Source: Acidobacteriaceae bacterium (GTDB lineage: Bacteria; Acidobacteriota; Terriglobia; Terriglobales; Acidobacteriaceae). Taken from it: 64,000 nucleotides of DNA. A model generated the notes under the pieces. That model saw nothing but the letters and a program-made list of their open reading frames with translations. It did no database searches and was not told the DNA's origin. Every line of letters begins with the position of its first letter. The stretch's first letter is position 1. The stretch covers positions 1-64,000 of the forward strand of contig JASHRF010000108.1 in assembly GCA_030037545.1 (NCBI GenBank), written 5' to 3'. Made by a program: the position numbers and the translations under genes. Of the stretch, positions 9,210 through 20,424 are shown one piece after another.

Positions 9210-10457
9210 ATGGATCAGGCTCCATCTGTCCCGTCATCCACCCCCAATTCGCCTTTCGAGCCCGAAAAGAAGCGGCGTCATCGCTGGATCTGGGCGATCG
9301 TCCTTCTGCTCTTCGGACTGCTGTTCTACTGGGTATACCGCCAGCATTCGGTAAGCCAGCAGCACCAGGCGGGCGGCGGCCACGGCCATGGACGCTTTGC
9401 CATGGCTGGGCCGGTGCCCATCACTACGGCCACGGCCAAGCTGGGCAACCTGGCTGTCTACCTGAACGCCCTGGGCACCGTCACCCCGGTCTACACCGAT
9501 ACCATGACCGCGGAGGTGACCGGCTACATCACCCAGGTCCATTACCGCGAAGGCCAGTACGTGAAGAAGGGCGATCCGCTGATTGACATCGATCCCCGCA
9601 CTTATGAAGCGCAAGTGGTCGAAGCCCAGGGAGCGCTGGAGCGCGACCAGGGCGTGCTGGCAGAGGCGCAGATGGACTTGAAGCGCTACCAGGATGCATG
9701 GGCCAAAAACGCCATTCCGCGCCAGACCCTCGAAGACCAGGAAAAAGTGGTCCTACAGGACCAGGGTACGGTCAAGAACGATGAAGGCACGCTTCAGTAC
9801 GACCAGGTTCAGGTGGCCTACTGTCATATCACCTCGCCCATTGACGGCCGCGTGGGCCTGCGCCTGGTCGATCCCGGCAACCTGGTTACGGCCAATTCCA
9901 CCAACGGGCTGGTTGTGGTCGCTCAGGTGCAACCCATCACCGTGATTTTCATTTTGTCCGAGGACGACCTGCCCGAGGTGCTCGAGCAGATGCACGGCGG
10001 CAAAACACTTACGGTGCAGGCTTACGACCGTACCCAGCAGACCTTGCTGGACACGGGAAAACTTCTCGCCATTAACAACCAGATCGACACCACCACGGGC
10101 ACCGTTACGCTGCGCGCGCAGTTTCCAAACGCCAAGGGCATGCTCTTTCCCAACCAGTTCGTCAATACCCGCCTGCTGGTGAACACGCTCAAGAATCAGC
10201 TCCTGGTTCCCTCTTCCGCCGTGCAGCATAATGGCGAAACCGCTTTCGTTTATCTGATCCAGAACAACAAAGCCGTCATGCGCACCGTGAATCCGGGCAT
10301 TACGGAGGGTGACAGCACAGTGGTGGCGGGAATCAATCCCGGCGACGTGGTGGCCAACAGCAGTTTCGAGAAGCTGGAGGACGGCTCGCAGGTTTTTGAA
10401 TCGAAAGTCAAGCTGCCCGCCACGAACAGCGAGGGCAATGGGATCGCCGCTCCATGA
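9210..10457 (+). CDS. RND efflux periplasmic adaptor subunit (MdtA-like)
   Basis: The protein has 415 residues with one N-terminal membrane anchor (~26-46) after a short cytoplasmic stretch. The membrane-fusion-protein order is visible: a beta-barrel/lipoyl half-motif ([22 protein letters not shown]), a long coiled coil (~145-200), the second lipoyl half ([20 protein letters not shown]) and the C-terminal beta domain. It bridges the inner-membrane pump to the outer-membrane channel. It starts at ATG 9210 with AGAGAGG upstream and ends with an ATGA overlap to the first permease. Four co-oriented genes with 4-base overlaps or tiny gaps mark one operon, laid out like mdtABC plus its own outer-membrane factor. 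Substrate unknown. Confidence 0.93.
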   Translation: MDQAPSVPSSTPNSPFEPEKKRRHRWIWAIVLLLFGLLFYWVYRQHSVSQQHQAGGGHGHGRFAMAGPVPITTATAKLGNLAVYLNALGTVTPVYTDTMTAEVTGYITQVHYREGQYVKKGDPLIDIDPRTYEAQVVEAQGALERDQGVLAEAQMDLKRYQDAWAKNAIPRQTLEDQEKVVLQDQGTVKNDEGTLQYDQVQVAYCHITSPIDGRVGLRLVDPGNLVTANSTNGLVVVAQVQPITVIFILSEDDLPEVLEQMHGGKTLTVQAYDRTQQTLLDTGKLLAINNQIDTTTGTVTLRAQFPNAKGMLFPNQFVNTRLLVNTLKNQLLVPSSAVQHNGETAFVYLIQNNKAVMRTVNPGITEGDSTVVAGINPGDVVANSSFEKLEDGSQVFESKVKLPATNSEGNGIAAP

Positions 10458-13400
10458 GTCCGTCTCGCCCATTCATTCTGCGGCCGGTCGCGACCTCGTT
10501 GCTGATGGCGGCCATCTTGCTTGCCGGCATTGTGGCCTACACGCAGCTGCCGATCTCCGCGCTGCCCGAGGTTGATTACCCGACCATCCAGGTGCTCACG
10601 TTCTATCCCGGGGCCAGCCCCGACGTGATGGCCACCACCGTCACCGCGCCGCTGGAGCGCCAGTTCGGCGAGATGCAGGGCCTGAGCCAGATGACCTCCA
10701 CCAGCGCCAACGGCGTTTCGGTCATCGTGCTCCAGTTCAACCTCGCATTGGGCCTGGATGTGGCCGAAGAAGAAGTGCAGTCGGCCATCAACGGCGGACA
10801 AACCTACCTGCCCTCCGATTTGCCCGTCCCGCCGGTCTACAACAAGACCAATCCCGCCGACGCGCCCATTCTCACCCTGGCCATCACCTCCGATACCATC
10901 CCTCTTTCCGAGGTCGAGGACGACGTGGACACGCGCCTGGCACCGCGCCTTTCGCAATTGAACGGTGTGGGCCTGGTCAGCATCAGCGGCGGACAGAAGC
11001 CTGCGGTGCGCATCGAGGTCAATCCGGTTCAGCTCTCTTCCTATGGGCTGAACATGGAAGATGTGCGCAGCGCCCTGGTGGAAGCCAGCGTCAACTCCGC
11101 CAAAGGCAATTTCGACGGCCCGCGTCTCGACTACCAGATCGACGCCAACGATCAGATCACTTCGGCCAGTCAGTATAAAAACCTGGTCATCGCCTACCGC
11201 GACGGTGCGCCGGTCTTGGTGCACGATGTGGCCAACGTCGTCAACGGCGTGGAGAACAACAAGCTGGCCGCCTGGATGAACGAGACGCCGGCCGTCATTC
11301 TCAACATCCAGCGCCAGCCGGGCGCCAACACCATCACCGTCGTCAACGCCATTGAGAAGGTTCTGCCGCAACTGGAAGCGAACTTGCCGCCGTCCATCCG
11401 CGTCACCACCCTGACCGACATGACCGTCAGCATTCAGTCCTCGGTCAACGACGTGGAATTCGAGCTGATGCTGACCATCGGCCTGGTGGTGCTGGTCATC
11501 TTTCTCTTCCTGCGCAGCCTGCGCGCCACCATCATCCCTGCCGTCGCCGTGCCGCTCTCCCTGGTGGGCACCTTCGCGGTCATGTATCTGCTTGGCTACT
11601 CGCTCGACAACTTATCGCTGATGGCGCTTACCATCTCCACCGGCTTCGTGGTGGACGACGCCATCGTCATGATCGAAAACATCAGCCGCTTCCTCGAAGA
11701 AGGTATGCCGCCGCTGGAAGCCGCACTGACCGGAGCCGGCCAGATCGGCTTCACCATCGTGTCGCTAACCGTCTCCCTGGTGGCCGTGCTCATCCCCCTG
11801 CTGTTCATGGGCGACGTGGTCGGCCGGCTGTTCCGCGAATTCGCCGTGACCCTGGCCGTAACTATCGTGATTTCGGCCGTGGTTTCGCTCACCCTTACGC
11901 CCATGATGTGCTCACGCATCCTGCGCCATGACCCGGCGGAGCAGCAGACCCGCTTCTATCGCTGGTCGGAGAATATGTTCGAGCGCATGATTGCTTTTTA
12001 CGGCCGCACCTTGCGCGTGGTGCTGCGTTACCAGACCATCACCCTGCTGGTGGCTCTGGGCACGCTGGTGCTTACCGTATTCCTCTACATCGTAATTCCC
12101 AAGGGCTTTTTCCCGGTGCAGGACACGGGCGTGATTCAAGGTATCTCCCAGGCATCGCAATCCATCTCCTTTGCGGGCATGGAACAAAAACAGAAAGAGA
12201 TGGCGGATATCATTCTCCAGGATCCATCGGTGGAGAGCCTATCCTCGTTCATCGGCGCCGACGGCATCAATACCACGCTCAATAGCGGCCGCATCGACAT
12301 TAACCTCAAGTCGCTCGATCAACGCGTGCCCAGCCACATCAGCGCCTCCGACGTGATCCGCCGCCTGCAGACCAAGCTGGCCAAGGTGCAGGGCGTGCAT
12401 CTCTACATGCAGCCGGTGCAGGACATCACCGTGGACGACCGCGTGAGCCGCACCCAGTACCAGTTCACGCTCGAAGACCCCAACACCAGCGAACTCAATG
12501 AATGGACCAGCAAGTTCGTGGCCCAGATCAAGAAGCTGCCGGAGCTTGAAGATGTGGCCACCGACCAGCAGATGGGCGCGCGCGCCATTCAGCTGGAGAT
12601 CGACCGCGTCACCGCGTCGCGGCTGGGCATCGCGCCCACCACCATCGACAACACCCTCTACGACGCCTACGGCCAGCGCGAGATCAATACCCTCTACACC
12701 CAGTTGAACCAGTACCACGTCATTCTCGAAACCGATCCGCGCTGGCAGCAGAATCCGGCCGACCTCGCCGACATGTACATCCAGAGCAATGCATCGTCGA
12801 GCGCCGCGGGGGCGAGCGCATCCACCTCGTATTCCTCCTCGGCTTCGGCAGCGGCGGGCTCCAACGCGCTCACGGCGACACCGCAGTACACGCCCTCATC
12901 CGGCGTGCTCACAGCGCCCAGCAGTGTTCTAGCCGGCACTACGGCACAGGGCACCCCCAATACGCAAACCTCGGCTGCGTCTGCCAACGCCGTGCCCCTG
13001 GGCACGTTTGCCACTGCTTCGCCCATTACGGAAGCGCTCTCAATCAATCACCAGGGGCAGTTCCCCAGCGTCACGGTCTCTTTTAATCTGGCAACCAATG
13101 CCTCACTGGGCACCGCCATCAGCGACATCAACAAAGTGGTCAAGAATCTCAACTTCCCGGCCTCCATTCAGACCGGATTCCAGGGAACGGCAGCGGCATT
13201 CGAGAATTCTCTCTCCAACGAGGCGCTGCTCATTATCGCTGCCCTGGTCGTGGTGTATATCGTCCTGGGCGTCTTGTACGAGAGCTTCATTCATCCCGTC
13301 ACCATTCTCTCCACGCTGCCCTCGGCCGGCGTGGGCGCGCTGCTGGCGCTCATGATTTTCCGTCAGGACCTGAGCGTAGTGGCCATCATCGGCATCATTC

Positions 13401-13774
13401 TGCTTATCGGCATTGTGAAGAAGAACGGCATCTTGATCGTAGATTTTGCTCTGGAGGCGGAGCGCCAGCACGGCAAAACCTCGGAGGAAGCGATCTACGA
13501 AGCCAGCCTGCTGCGTTTCCGTCCCATCATGATGACCACCATGGCCGCGCTGTTGGGCGGTCTGCCCCTGGCACTGGGAACCGGGCTGGGCTCGGAACTG
13601 CGCCGTCCACTAGGCATTTGCATGGTCGGCGGCCTGCTGCTCAGCCAGGTTCTTACGCTTTACACCACCCCGGTGATTTACATCTTCTTTGACCGGCTGG
13701 GACAAAAGATCACCGGCCGCCGCCCCTCGCAGGCGCCCACTACCGGAGAGCGCACGGTCACGGAGGGCGCATGA
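10454..13774 (+). CDS. RND efflux permease, first of a pair (MdtB-like)
   Basis: This is a 1106-residue inner-membrane proton antiporter with 12 membrane segments and two large periplasmic loops. The proton-relay Asp pair in [10 protein letters not shown] falls at D401/D402, and the TM10 Lys is in [14 protein letters not shown]. The family is HAE1/MdtB-type, usually ~1040 residues. The excess comes from a Ser/Ala/Thr-rich insert at about residues 776-850 in the second periplasmic loop. It overlaps the adaptor by 4 bases (ATGA) and the next permease by 4 bases, implying translational coupling. Two different permeases in one operon suggest a hetero-oligomeric pump as described for MdtBC. Confidence 0.93.
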   Translation: MSPSRPFILRPVATSLLMAAILLAGIVAYTQLPISALPEVDYPTIQVLTFYPGASPDVMATTVTAPLERQFGEMQGLSQMTSTSANGVSVIVLQFNLALGLDVAEEEVQSAINGGQTYLPSDLPVPPVYNKTNPADAPILTLAITSDTIPLSEVEDDVDTRLAPRLSQLNGVGLVSISGGQKPAVRIEVNPVQLSSYGLNMEDVRSALVEASVNSAKGNFDGPRLDYQIDANDQITSASQYKNLVIAYRDGAPVLVHDVANVVNGVENNKLAAWMNETPAVILNIQRQPGANTITVVNAIEKVLPQLEANLPPSIRVTTLTDMTVSIQSSVNDVEFELMLTIGLVVLVIFLFLRSLRATIIPAVAVPLSLVGTFAVMYLLGYSLDNLSLMALTISTGFVVDDAIVMIENISRFLEEGMPPLEAALTGAGQIGFTIVSLTVSLVAVLIPLLFMGDVVGRLFREFAVTLAVTIVISAVVSLTLTPMMCSRILRHDPAEQQTRFYRWSENMFERMIAFYGRTLRVVLRYQTITLLVALGTLVLTVFLYIVIPKGFFPVQDTGVIQGISQASQSISFAGMEQKQKEMADIILQDPSVESLSSFIGADGINTTLNSGRIDINLKSLDQRVPSHISASDVIRRLQTKLAKVQGVHLYMQPVQDITVDDRVSRTQYQFTLEDPNTSELNEWTSKFVAQIKKLPELEDVATDQQMGARAIQLEIDRVTASRLGIAPTTIDNTLYDAYGQREINTLYTQLNQYHVILETDPRWQQNPADLADMYIQSNASSSAAGASASTSYSSSASAAAGSNALTATPQYTPSSGVLTAPSSVLAGTTAQGTPNTQTSAASANAVPLGTFATASPITEALSINHQGQFPSVTVSFNLATNASLGTAISDINKVVKNLNFPASIQTGFQGTAAAFENSLSNEALLIIAALVVVYIVLGVLYESFIHPVTILSTLPSAGVGALLALMIFRQDLSVVAIIGIILLIGIVKKNGILIVDFALEAERQHGKTSEEAIYEASLLRFRPIMMTTMAALLGGLPLALGTGLGSELRRPLGICMVGGLLLSQVLTLYTTPVIYIFFDRLGQKITGRRPSQAPTTGERTVTEGA

Positions 13775-16700
13775 GCCTTTCGTCTCCGTTCATTGAGCGG
13801 CCGGTAGGGACAACGTTGCTGACCATCGGCGTAGCCATCGCCGGCGTCGTCGGCTACACGGTGCTGCCGGTGGCGCCCTTGCCGCAAGTGGATTTTCCCA
13901 CCATCAGCGTGAGCGCCAGCCTGCCCGGCGCCAGCGCGCAGATCATGGCTGCCTCGGTGGCTACGCCTCTGGAAAGGCAGTTAACGCAGATTGCCGGCAT
14001 CACGGAGATGACCTCTTCGAGTTCGCTGGGCGGCACCAGCATCACCCTGCAGTTCGATCTCAGCCGCAACATCAACGGCGCGGCGCGCGACGTGGAAGCC
14101 GCCATCAATGCCGCGCGCACCTATCTGCCCACCAACCTTCCCCAGAATCCATCCTACCGGATATACAATCCCGCCGACTCGCCGATCATGATCGTCGGCA
14201 TGACTTCAGACAAATACGACGTCACCAAGCTCTACGACCTGGCTTCAACCATCCTGGAGCAGAGGCTGTCACAGATCAATGGCGTCGGTCAGGTGTTTGT
14301 GGGCGGCGGGGCAACGCCCTCGGTGCGCGTGGAAGTGAACCCCACACAGCTGGAGAGCTACGGACTTACGCTGGGCAACGTGCAATCCGTTCTCAGCCTG
14401 CAAAACTCGGACGCACCGCGCGGTCAGCTCGCCAACGGCAACATCAGCGAAGACATTATCACCAACGACCAGATCTCCACGGCCGATCAATACCGGCCGC
14501 TGATCATCGGCTACCACAATGGCCAGGCGGTACGGCTCTCGGATGTGGCCAACGTCGTTAATTCCACCCAGAACATCCGCACCGCCGGCTTTATGGACGG
14601 CCATACGGGGGTCATCCTCATCATTTTCCGCCAGCCCGGCGTCAACATTATCCAAACCGTCGACCGCATCCACGCCGCCCTTCCCTTCCTCGCAGCGGTG
14701 CTCCCGAAAGGCATCAACACCACCATCGTTCTCGACCGCACCACCACCATTCGCGCCTCCGTCAACAGCGTGGAGAGGACCCTCGTCGGCTCCGTCTGCC
14801 TGGTGGTGCTGGTGGTGTTCTTCTTCCTGCGCAGCCCCCGCGCCACGCTCATTCCCAGCGTCGCCGTCCCGGTATCGCTCATCGGTACCTTCGCCGTGAT
14901 GTACCTGTTCGGCTACTCGCTCGACAACCTGTCGCTCATGGCGCTCACCATCGCCACCGGATTTGTGGTCGACGACGCCATTGTGGTGATGGAGAACATC
15001 ACCCGCCATCTCGAGGCGGGCATGCAACCTGTTGCCGCCGCGCTCAAGGGCGCCCAGGAAATCGGCTTTACGGTCTTTTCCATCAGCATGTCGCTGATCG
15101 CGGTGTTCATCCCCATCCTCATGATGGGCGGCATCGTAGGGCGCCTGTTTCGCGAATTCGCGGTTACCCTGTCCATCGCCATCGTGCTTTCGATGGTCAT
15201 TTCTCTCACCACCACGCCTTGCATGTGCGCCCATCTGCTCAAGTCGCACACCGAAGGCCGGAAACACAATGCCTTTTACCGGTTCAGCGAACGGTTCTTC
15301 AACGTCCTCATCTACGTCTACCGGCATTCGCTGGAGTGGGCCCTCGATAATTCCCTTCTGATGCTGATCGTGCTGGCCCTCACCATCGCGCTCAACTTTA
15401 TCGTGATCTACAAAATCCCCAAAGGCTTTTTCCCGCAGCAGGACACCGGAGTCATCGTCGGAGGCGTGCAGGGGCCCCAGGACGCATCCTTTCCCTTCAT
15501 GCGGTTTTCCATCCTCTCGCTGGTCGATGTCATTAAAAAAGACCCGGCCGTGGCCCACGTGAACGCCTACACCGGCGGCAACGGCGCAAGTAACGGCGGC
15601 TTTATCTTTATTGCGCTCAAGGCGCTCGGCCACGGGTGCAAAGAGGGCAAGCCCCATTGCGATGTGCGCCAGACCAACGCCATGAACGTGATTAACCGCC
15701 TGCGTCCCGAGCTCAACCGGCTGCCGGTGGCCAGCACCTTCCTGCAGCCTGCACAGGATCTGCGCATCGGCGGCCACTCGACCAATGCGCTTTATCAGTA
15801 CACCATCCAGTCCAGCAGCTTTCCCGACCTGGCGCACTGGGGACCCACCCTGCTCGAGCACATGCAGAAGCTACCCGGCCTGGAGGACGTAAATTCCGAC
15901 CAGCAGAACGGCGGCCTGGAGGAGCTGCTCACCTACAACCGCACCACGGCGGCGCAATTGGGCCAGACATCGCAATCCCTCGACCAATCGCTCTACAGCG
16001 CCTTCGGCCAGTCGGAAGTCTCCGTCATTTACACTCCGCTCAACCAGTACTACGTGGTCATGGAAGTGGCTCCGCAGTATTGGCAGGATCCCTCGGGGCT
16101 GAACAATATTTATGTCAGCACCGCTTCTTCCACCAGCTCCAGCTCGTCCAGCTCCTCAACCCCTCCCACCGCCGGACTCAACACGGTGTCGCCGCTGATG
16201 AACATGGCCACGCCCCAGGTCAGCACCACGCCCTTGCAGGTAAATCATACCGGCCTGTTTCCATCCGTAACCGTGTCCTTTAATCTGGCCAACGGCGTTT
16301 CTCTCAGCGACGCCACCCGCGAAGTGAGCCAGATGGAGCAGAGCCTGGGAATGCCGGAAACCATCCGCGGATTCTTCGCTGGAACCGCCCAGGCCTATCA
16401 GCAATCGCTCTCCACCGAGCCTATCCTCATCCTCACCGCGCTGTTCTCGGTCTTCATCGTGCTCGGCATCCTCTATGAGAGCCTGGTGCATCCGCTGACC
16501 ATCATCTCCACGCTGCCGTCGGCCAGCGTCGGCGCCATGATGGCGCTGATGCTCTTCCATATCGATCTCAACGTCATTTCCATCATCGGCATCATTTTGC
16601 TCATCGGCATTGTGAAGAAGAACGCCATCATGATGATCGATTTTGCGCTGCAGGCCGAGCGCCTGGAAGGCAAGAACTCGCGCGACGCCATCTTCGAAGC

Positions 16701-16959
16701 CTGCATGCTGCGCTTCCGCCCCATTCTCATGACCACCATGTCGGCTATCTTCGGCGCCCTGCCGCTGGCCTTTGGAACCGGGACCGGCAGCGAGCTGCGC
16801 AAGCCGCTGGGCATCACCATCGTGGGCGGACTGCTCCTGAGCCAGTTGCTCACCCTTTACACCACGCCGGTGATTTACCTGGCTATGGATCGCCTGCGCC
16901 TTAAAGCGCTGGGAAAGTCTCACGACGTGCTGCCTGAGCAAGCCCAGGCAACATCGTAA
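13771..16959 (+). CDS. RND efflux permease, second of a pair (MdtC-like)
   Basis: This is a 1062-residue RND permease related to the preceding one along its full length. [13 protein letters not shown] places the proton-relay Asp pair at D401/D402, and [14 protein letters not shown] supplies the Lys. It carries a Ser-only run near residues 785-800 at the same position as the longer insert in its partner. Translation is coupled to the upstream permease through ATGA. The outer-membrane channel gene follows after 10 bases. The pair probably assembles into one heterotrimer, but separate homotrimers sharing one adaptor cannot be excluded. Confidence 0.93.
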   Translation: MSLSSPFIERPVGTTLLTIGVAIAGVVGYTVLPVAPLPQVDFPTISVSASLPGASAQIMAASVATPLERQLTQIAGITEMTSSSSLGGTSITLQFDLSRNINGAARDVEAAINAARTYLPTNLPQNPSYRIYNPADSPIMIVGMTSDKYDVTKLYDLASTILEQRLSQINGVGQVFVGGGATPSVRVEVNPTQLESYGLTLGNVQSVLSLQNSDAPRGQLANGNISEDIITNDQISTADQYRPLIIGYHNGQAVRLSDVANVVNSTQNIRTAGFMDGHTGVILIIFRQPGVNIIQTVDRIHAALPFLAAVLPKGINTTIVLDRTTTIRASVNSVERTLVGSVCLVVLVVFFFLRSPRATLIPSVAVPVSLIGTFAVMYLFGYSLDNLSLMALTIATGFVVDDAIVVMENITRHLEAGMQPVAAALKGAQEIGFTVFSISMSLIAVFIPILMMGGIVGRLFREFAVTLSIAIVLSMVISLTTTPCMCAHLLKSHTEGRKHNAFYRFSERFFNVLIYVYRHSLEWALDNSLLMLIVLALTIALNFIVIYKIPKGFFPQQDTGVIVGGVQGPQDASFPFMRFSILSLVDVIKKDPAVAHVNAYTGGNGASNGGFIFIALKALGHGCKEGKPHCDVRQTNAMNVINRLRPELNRLPVASTFLQPAQDLRIGGHSTNALYQYTIQSSSFPDLAHWGPTLLEHMQKLPGLEDVNSDQQNGGLEELLTYNRTTAAQLGQTSQSLDQSLYSAFGQSEVSVIYTPLNQYYVVMEVAPQYWQDPSGLNNIYVSTASSTSSSSSSSSTPPTAGLNTVSPLMNMATPQVSTTPLQVNHTGLFPSVTVSFNLANGVSLSDATREVSQMEQSLGMPETIRGFFAGTAQAYQQSLSTEPILILTALFSVFIVLGILYESLVHPLTIISTLPSASVGAMMALMLFHIDLNVISIIGIILLIGIVKKNAIMMIDFALQAERLEGKNSRDAIFEACMLRFRPILMTTMSAIFGALPLAFGTGTGSELRKPLGITIVGGLLLSQLLTLYTTPVIYLAMDRLRLKALGKSHDVLPEQAQATS

Positions 16960-16969
16960 GAGAGGTAGT

Positions 16970-18574
16970 ATGAACCTGTTCGAGCCCAAAAAACGAATCA
17001 CCACGCCGCTGGGCGACCCCTCCTCTGCGGCCGCCCCATCCTTTGCCCGTTTTTCGCGCATGGGATGGGAAATCAAATCTGCTCAAGTCGCCCTGGCACT
17101 CGGACTGCTCTCCGTGCTCATCGGCTGCACTGTAGGCCCGAAATATCATCCGCCCGCGCCCCCGGCCATTACCGCGCCCAATTACAAGGAATCGACCGTC
17201 AACTTCCACGACACTGAAGGCTGGAAGGTGGCCAGCCCCCAGGAAGCCATGATTCGCGGCAACTGGTGGGAGGTGTTCCAAGAGCCGGAATTGAACGCGC
17301 TTGAAGAGCAGCTCAACATCAACAACCAGAACATCAAGGTGTCGTTTCAAAACTACATGGCAGCCCGGGCTGAGATCGCCGAAGCGCGCTCCCAGTACTG
17401 GCCCACCATCACCGCCAATCCGTCGCTCACCGGGTCTCACACCTCTGCCAATCAAACGGTTTCTTCCACGAAATCCACCGGCGCAACTTATGGCCTGTGG
17501 GAGTTTCCGATCGAGGCCTCGTGGACGCCGGATTTCTGGGGCAAGATCCGCAACGAAGTGCGCGAAGCACAATACACGGCGCAGGCCAGCGCCGCCGATC
17601 TGGAAGTGGAAAAGCTCACCGAGCAGGCCAGCCTGGCCGAGTATTATTTCGAGATTCGCGGCCAGGACATGCTGCAGAAGATTCTGAACGACACAGTCGC
17701 AGCGGACCAGAAGGCTCTGGACGCAACTCAGGGTGCGTACGATGCCGGAACCGGGGATCAGATTGACGTTGTCGAGGCCAAGGCCACCCTGCAGGCGGCG
17801 CAGGCCTCCGCCGTCTCCGTGGGGCTGCTACGCGCGCAATACGAGCACGCCATCGCTATGCTGACGGGCAAGATTGCCACCGACTTCTCGATTCCCGTCA
17901 AACCGATGATTTACACGCCGCCGCCGATCCCCGCCGGCGTGCCGTCGCAGTTGCTGGAGCGCCGTCCTGACATTGCGGCCGACGAGCGTACCCTGGCGGC
18001 CGCCAACGCCACCATCGGCATCGGCTACGGCGCGTTCTTTCCCCAGGTCACGATTTCGGGAACAGTTGGCGTTGAGGCTGCCACCTTCAAGGATCTCTTC
18101 GGATTGCCCAGCCGCATCTGGTCCATTGGACCTTCGGCTTCGCAAATCCTCTTCGACGGCGGGCTGTACCGCGCCGAGCTGCACCAGTACGAGGCCCAGT
18201 ACAACGCGGACCTGGCTACCTACCGGCAAACGGTGCTGACCGCGTTTCAGCAGGTTGAGGACGAGCTGGTGGCCACACGCAATTACTCACAGCAAATTCT
18301 GCGCGACCAGGAAGCGGTCAACTCCGCGCAACAGTACCTGGACATGGAAATGCAGCGCTACAACACCGGCGTAGATCCATACGTGGACGTAGTTCTGGCG
18401 CAGACCACCCTGCTCAACGACCAGGCAACGCTGAACTCCGCGCAGGTTTCGGAGATGATCTCGGCTGTCGAGCTGGTGCAGGATTTGGGAGGAGGATGGA
18501 ATATCTCCGACCTTCCCACACCGAAACAGGCCGGCGCCAAAGTTGCCAACGCGGATTACCAAATGCAGCACTAA
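16970..18574 (+). CDS. RND efflux outer-membrane lipoprotein channel (OprM/NodT family)
   Basis: The protein has 534 residues. A lipobox is visible at LLSVLIGC about 48 residues in, followed by TVGPKYHPP, the standard mature start of NodT/OprM channels (V-G-P-x-Y). The body has the family's duplicated helical-barrel repeat, with ERRPDIAADERTLAAANATIGIGYG in the middle. The ATG at 16970 follows AGAGAGG, but it gives an unusually long 47-residue prelipo segment; a later ATG (residue 31) would give a normal-length signal. It is the last gene of the efflux operon and completes the tripartite conduit. Confidence 0.9.
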   Translation: MNLFEPKKRITTPLGDPSSAAAPSFARFSRMGWEIKSAQVALALGLLSVLIGCTVGPKYHPPAPPAITAPNYKESTVNFHDTEGWKVASPQEAMIRGNWWEVFQEPELNALEEQLNINNQNIKVSFQNYMAARAEIAEARSQYWPTITANPSLTGSHTSANQTVSSTKSTGATYGLWEFPIEASWTPDFWGKIRNEVREAQYTAQASAADLEVEKLTEQASLAEYYFEIRGQDMLQKILNDTVAADQKALDATQGAYDAGTGDQIDVVEAKATLQAAQASAVSVGLLRAQYEHAIAMLTGKIATDFSIPVKPMIYTPPPIPAGVPSQLLERRPDIAADERTLAAANATIGIGYGAFFPQVTISGTVGVEAATFKDLFGLPSRIWSIGPSASQILFDGGLYRAELHQYEAQYNADLATYRQTVLTAFQQVEDELVATRNYSQQILRDQEAVNSAQQYLDMEMQRYNTGVDPYVDVVLAQTTLLNDQATLNSAQVSEMISAVELVQDLGGGWNISDLPTPKQAGAKVANADYQMQH

Positions 18575-18780
18575 CGTGGCGAATTGTGATTTTCTGATCG
18601 CGCCCATGACCCTCGGTGCCCCAGCTCCGGGGCCCCGCGGACCGTGCTCGAAGAGCCGGTGTCCGTCGGGTGGAGATCTCGATTTTGAGACCTGGCAGGC
18701 CACCCATCTTCATGAACGCGTAGTATGGCGCCATTTTTCCCCGCACATCCAGCCGAACCGCTGCATCCTATGAAAGAGCC

Positions 18781-20187
18781 ATGGTAAACGCCGGCAGCAC
18801 ATCCCCAGGAGCCGAAGACGCGCCCGGGCGCGAAACAGCCGGTCCCAGCCTGCTGGGCGGCGCATCGCACGCCTGGCGCGCGCTTCGCCATCGCAACTTC
18901 CGTCTCTTCTTCGGCGGACAGAGCATCTCGCTGATCGGCACCTGGATGACGCGCATCGCCACGGCGTGGCTCGTCTACCGGCTCACTCATTCGGCGCTGC
19001 TGCTGGGCACGGTAAGCTTCTGCGGCCAGATTCCCACCTTCCTGGTCGCGCCCTTCGCCGGGGTGTGGGTCGATCGCCTCAACCGCCGCCAGCTTCTGGT
19101 GTGGACGCAGACGCTCTCCATGGTGCAGTCGTTCATGCTTGCGGGCCTTACGCTGACCGGAGTCATCACCATTCCCTGGATTCTGGGCCTCAGTGTGATG
19201 CAGGGTCTCATCAACGCCTTCGACATGCCCGGCCGCCAGTCGTTCATGGTGCAGATGATCGAGGATCGCGAAGACCTGGGCAATGCCATCGCCATCAACT
19301 CGTCCATGGTCAACATGGCGCGCCTCGTCGGCCCCTCGCTGGCCGGAATCCTGATTGCCGCCACCAACGAAGGCTGGTGCTTCTTCACCGACGGTGTCAG
19401 CTACATCGCCGTGATCGCCTCGCTGCTGATGATGCGCCTGCACCCGGTAGCCACGCGCCGCAGGGCGACTTCAACTTTCGTGGAGCTGAAGGAAGGCTGG
19501 ACTTACGTCTCCCAGTTTCTGCCCATCCGCACCATCCTCTCCTTGTTTGCCGTGGTCAGCCTCATGGGCATGCCCTTCGTGGTGCTGATGCCCGTCTTTG
19601 CGGCCAAAGTGCTGCACGGTGGACCGCACACGCTGGGCTTCCTGATGGGTGCCATGGGCGTGGGCGCGCTCGTCTCGGCTCTTTCACTGGCAGCGCGCAA
19701 GAGCGTGCGCGGCCTCATCCGCATCATTCCCATCGCCGCCGCGGTCTTCGGCCTCGGCCTCATCGGCTTCGGCCTCTCGCATGCCTACTGGCTCTCCATG
19801 CTGATGGTTTTCATCGCCGGCATGGGCATGATGCAGGGCATGGCCGCCAGCAACACCATCATCCAGACGCTGGTGAGCGAAGACAAACGCGGTCGCGTAA
19901 TGAGCTACTACACCATGGCCTTTGTCGGCATGGCGCCCTTCGGCAGCCTGCTGGCCGGCACCATGGCGCATGCGCTGCCCACCACTACGGCGCTGGTTCA
20001 TGGCGTTGCGCTCGTGCTCACCGGCTCGCAGTGGACGGTCATCATCAATGGCAGCTTCGTGGTGCTGGGGGCGCTGTGGTTCTTCAGCCGCTTGCCCGCG
20101 CTGCGCCACGTGGTTCGTCCCATTTATCAGGAGATGGGCATTCTGCCCGCCGCTGAAGAGATGGCCGCCGAGCAGGTGCAATCCTGA
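18781..20187 (+). CDS. MFS exporter (MFS_3/EntS-like)
   Basis: The protein has 468 residues with about 12 membrane segments and a cytoplasmic N-terminal tail. The beginning of the fold reads ALRHRNFRLFFGGQSISLIGTWMTRIA, and the loop WVDRLNRRQLLV is the MFS motif-A equivalent of the MFS_3 group, which includes EntS and many permeases of unknown substrate. It follows the RND operon after 206 bases on the same strand and so probably has its own promoter. The context suggests an efflux role, but the substrate is not inferable. AAGAG upstream of ATG 18781 is a weak ribosome binding site. Confidence 0.85.
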   Translation: MVNAGSTSPGAEDAPGRETAGPSLLGGASHAWRALRHRNFRLFFGGQSISLIGTWMTRIATAWLVYRLTHSALLLGTVSFCGQIPTFLVAPFAGVWVDRLNRRQLLVWTQTLSMVQSFMLAGLTLTGVITIPWILGLSVMQGLINAFDMPGRQSFMVQMIEDREDLGNAIAINSSMVNMARLVGPSLAGILIAATNEGWCFFTDGVSYIAVIASLLMMRLHPVATRRRATSTFVELKEGWTYVSQFLPIRTILSLFAVVSLMGMPFVVLMPVFAAKVLHGGPHTLGFLMGAMGVGALVSALSLAARKSVRGLIRIIPIAAAVFGLGLIGFGLSHAYWLSMLMVFIAGMGMMQGMAASNTIIQTLVSEDKRGRVMSYYTMAFVGMAPFGSLLAGTMAHALPTTTALVHGVALVLTGSQWTVIINGSFVVLGALWFFSRLPALRHVVRPIYQEMGILPAAEEMAAEQVQS

Positions 20188-20251
20188 GGCAGCCGGCCGA
20201 AACGTGACGCCAAAGAAGGCTTTGAAATCCCAATCCTGTCCCCCGAGGAAT

Positions 20252-20283
20252 TGTCATCCTTAAGGCGCAACCGACGGATCTGC
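20252..20283 (+). repeat. Diverged copy of a dispersed TCATCCT-type intergenic repeat
   Basis: TGTCATCCTTAAGG followed by a GGATCTGC end resembles the dispersed element (TGTCATCCTGA...GATCTGC) seen more clearly at 42169-42198. The middle is degenerate. Its role is unknown. Confidence 0.4.
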
Positions 20284-20424
20284 GACTGCCTTTCGGGCGC
20301 TCCAGGTCATTTCTTCTGCAGCCGTCAATAGTCCCGAGGAAGTCCGTTCTCGAACTCCCCCATTACCCCGACGGCAGATCTCACATTGCCGCATTTACCA
20401 TGGGAATAAAGCGTCGATTGTTGT

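Noticed and set aside
8639-9211. N-terminal extension of the amidohydrolase by ~190 residues
   Set aside because: Arg/Cys-rich, not protein-like, and the family starts at TLEEH just after ATG 8638.
14269-15861. Long minus-strand frame (530 codons) opposite the second RND permease
   Set aside because: Translation is His/Gly/Asp/Arg-rich with no motifs; it mirrors codon bias of the intact permease on the other strand.
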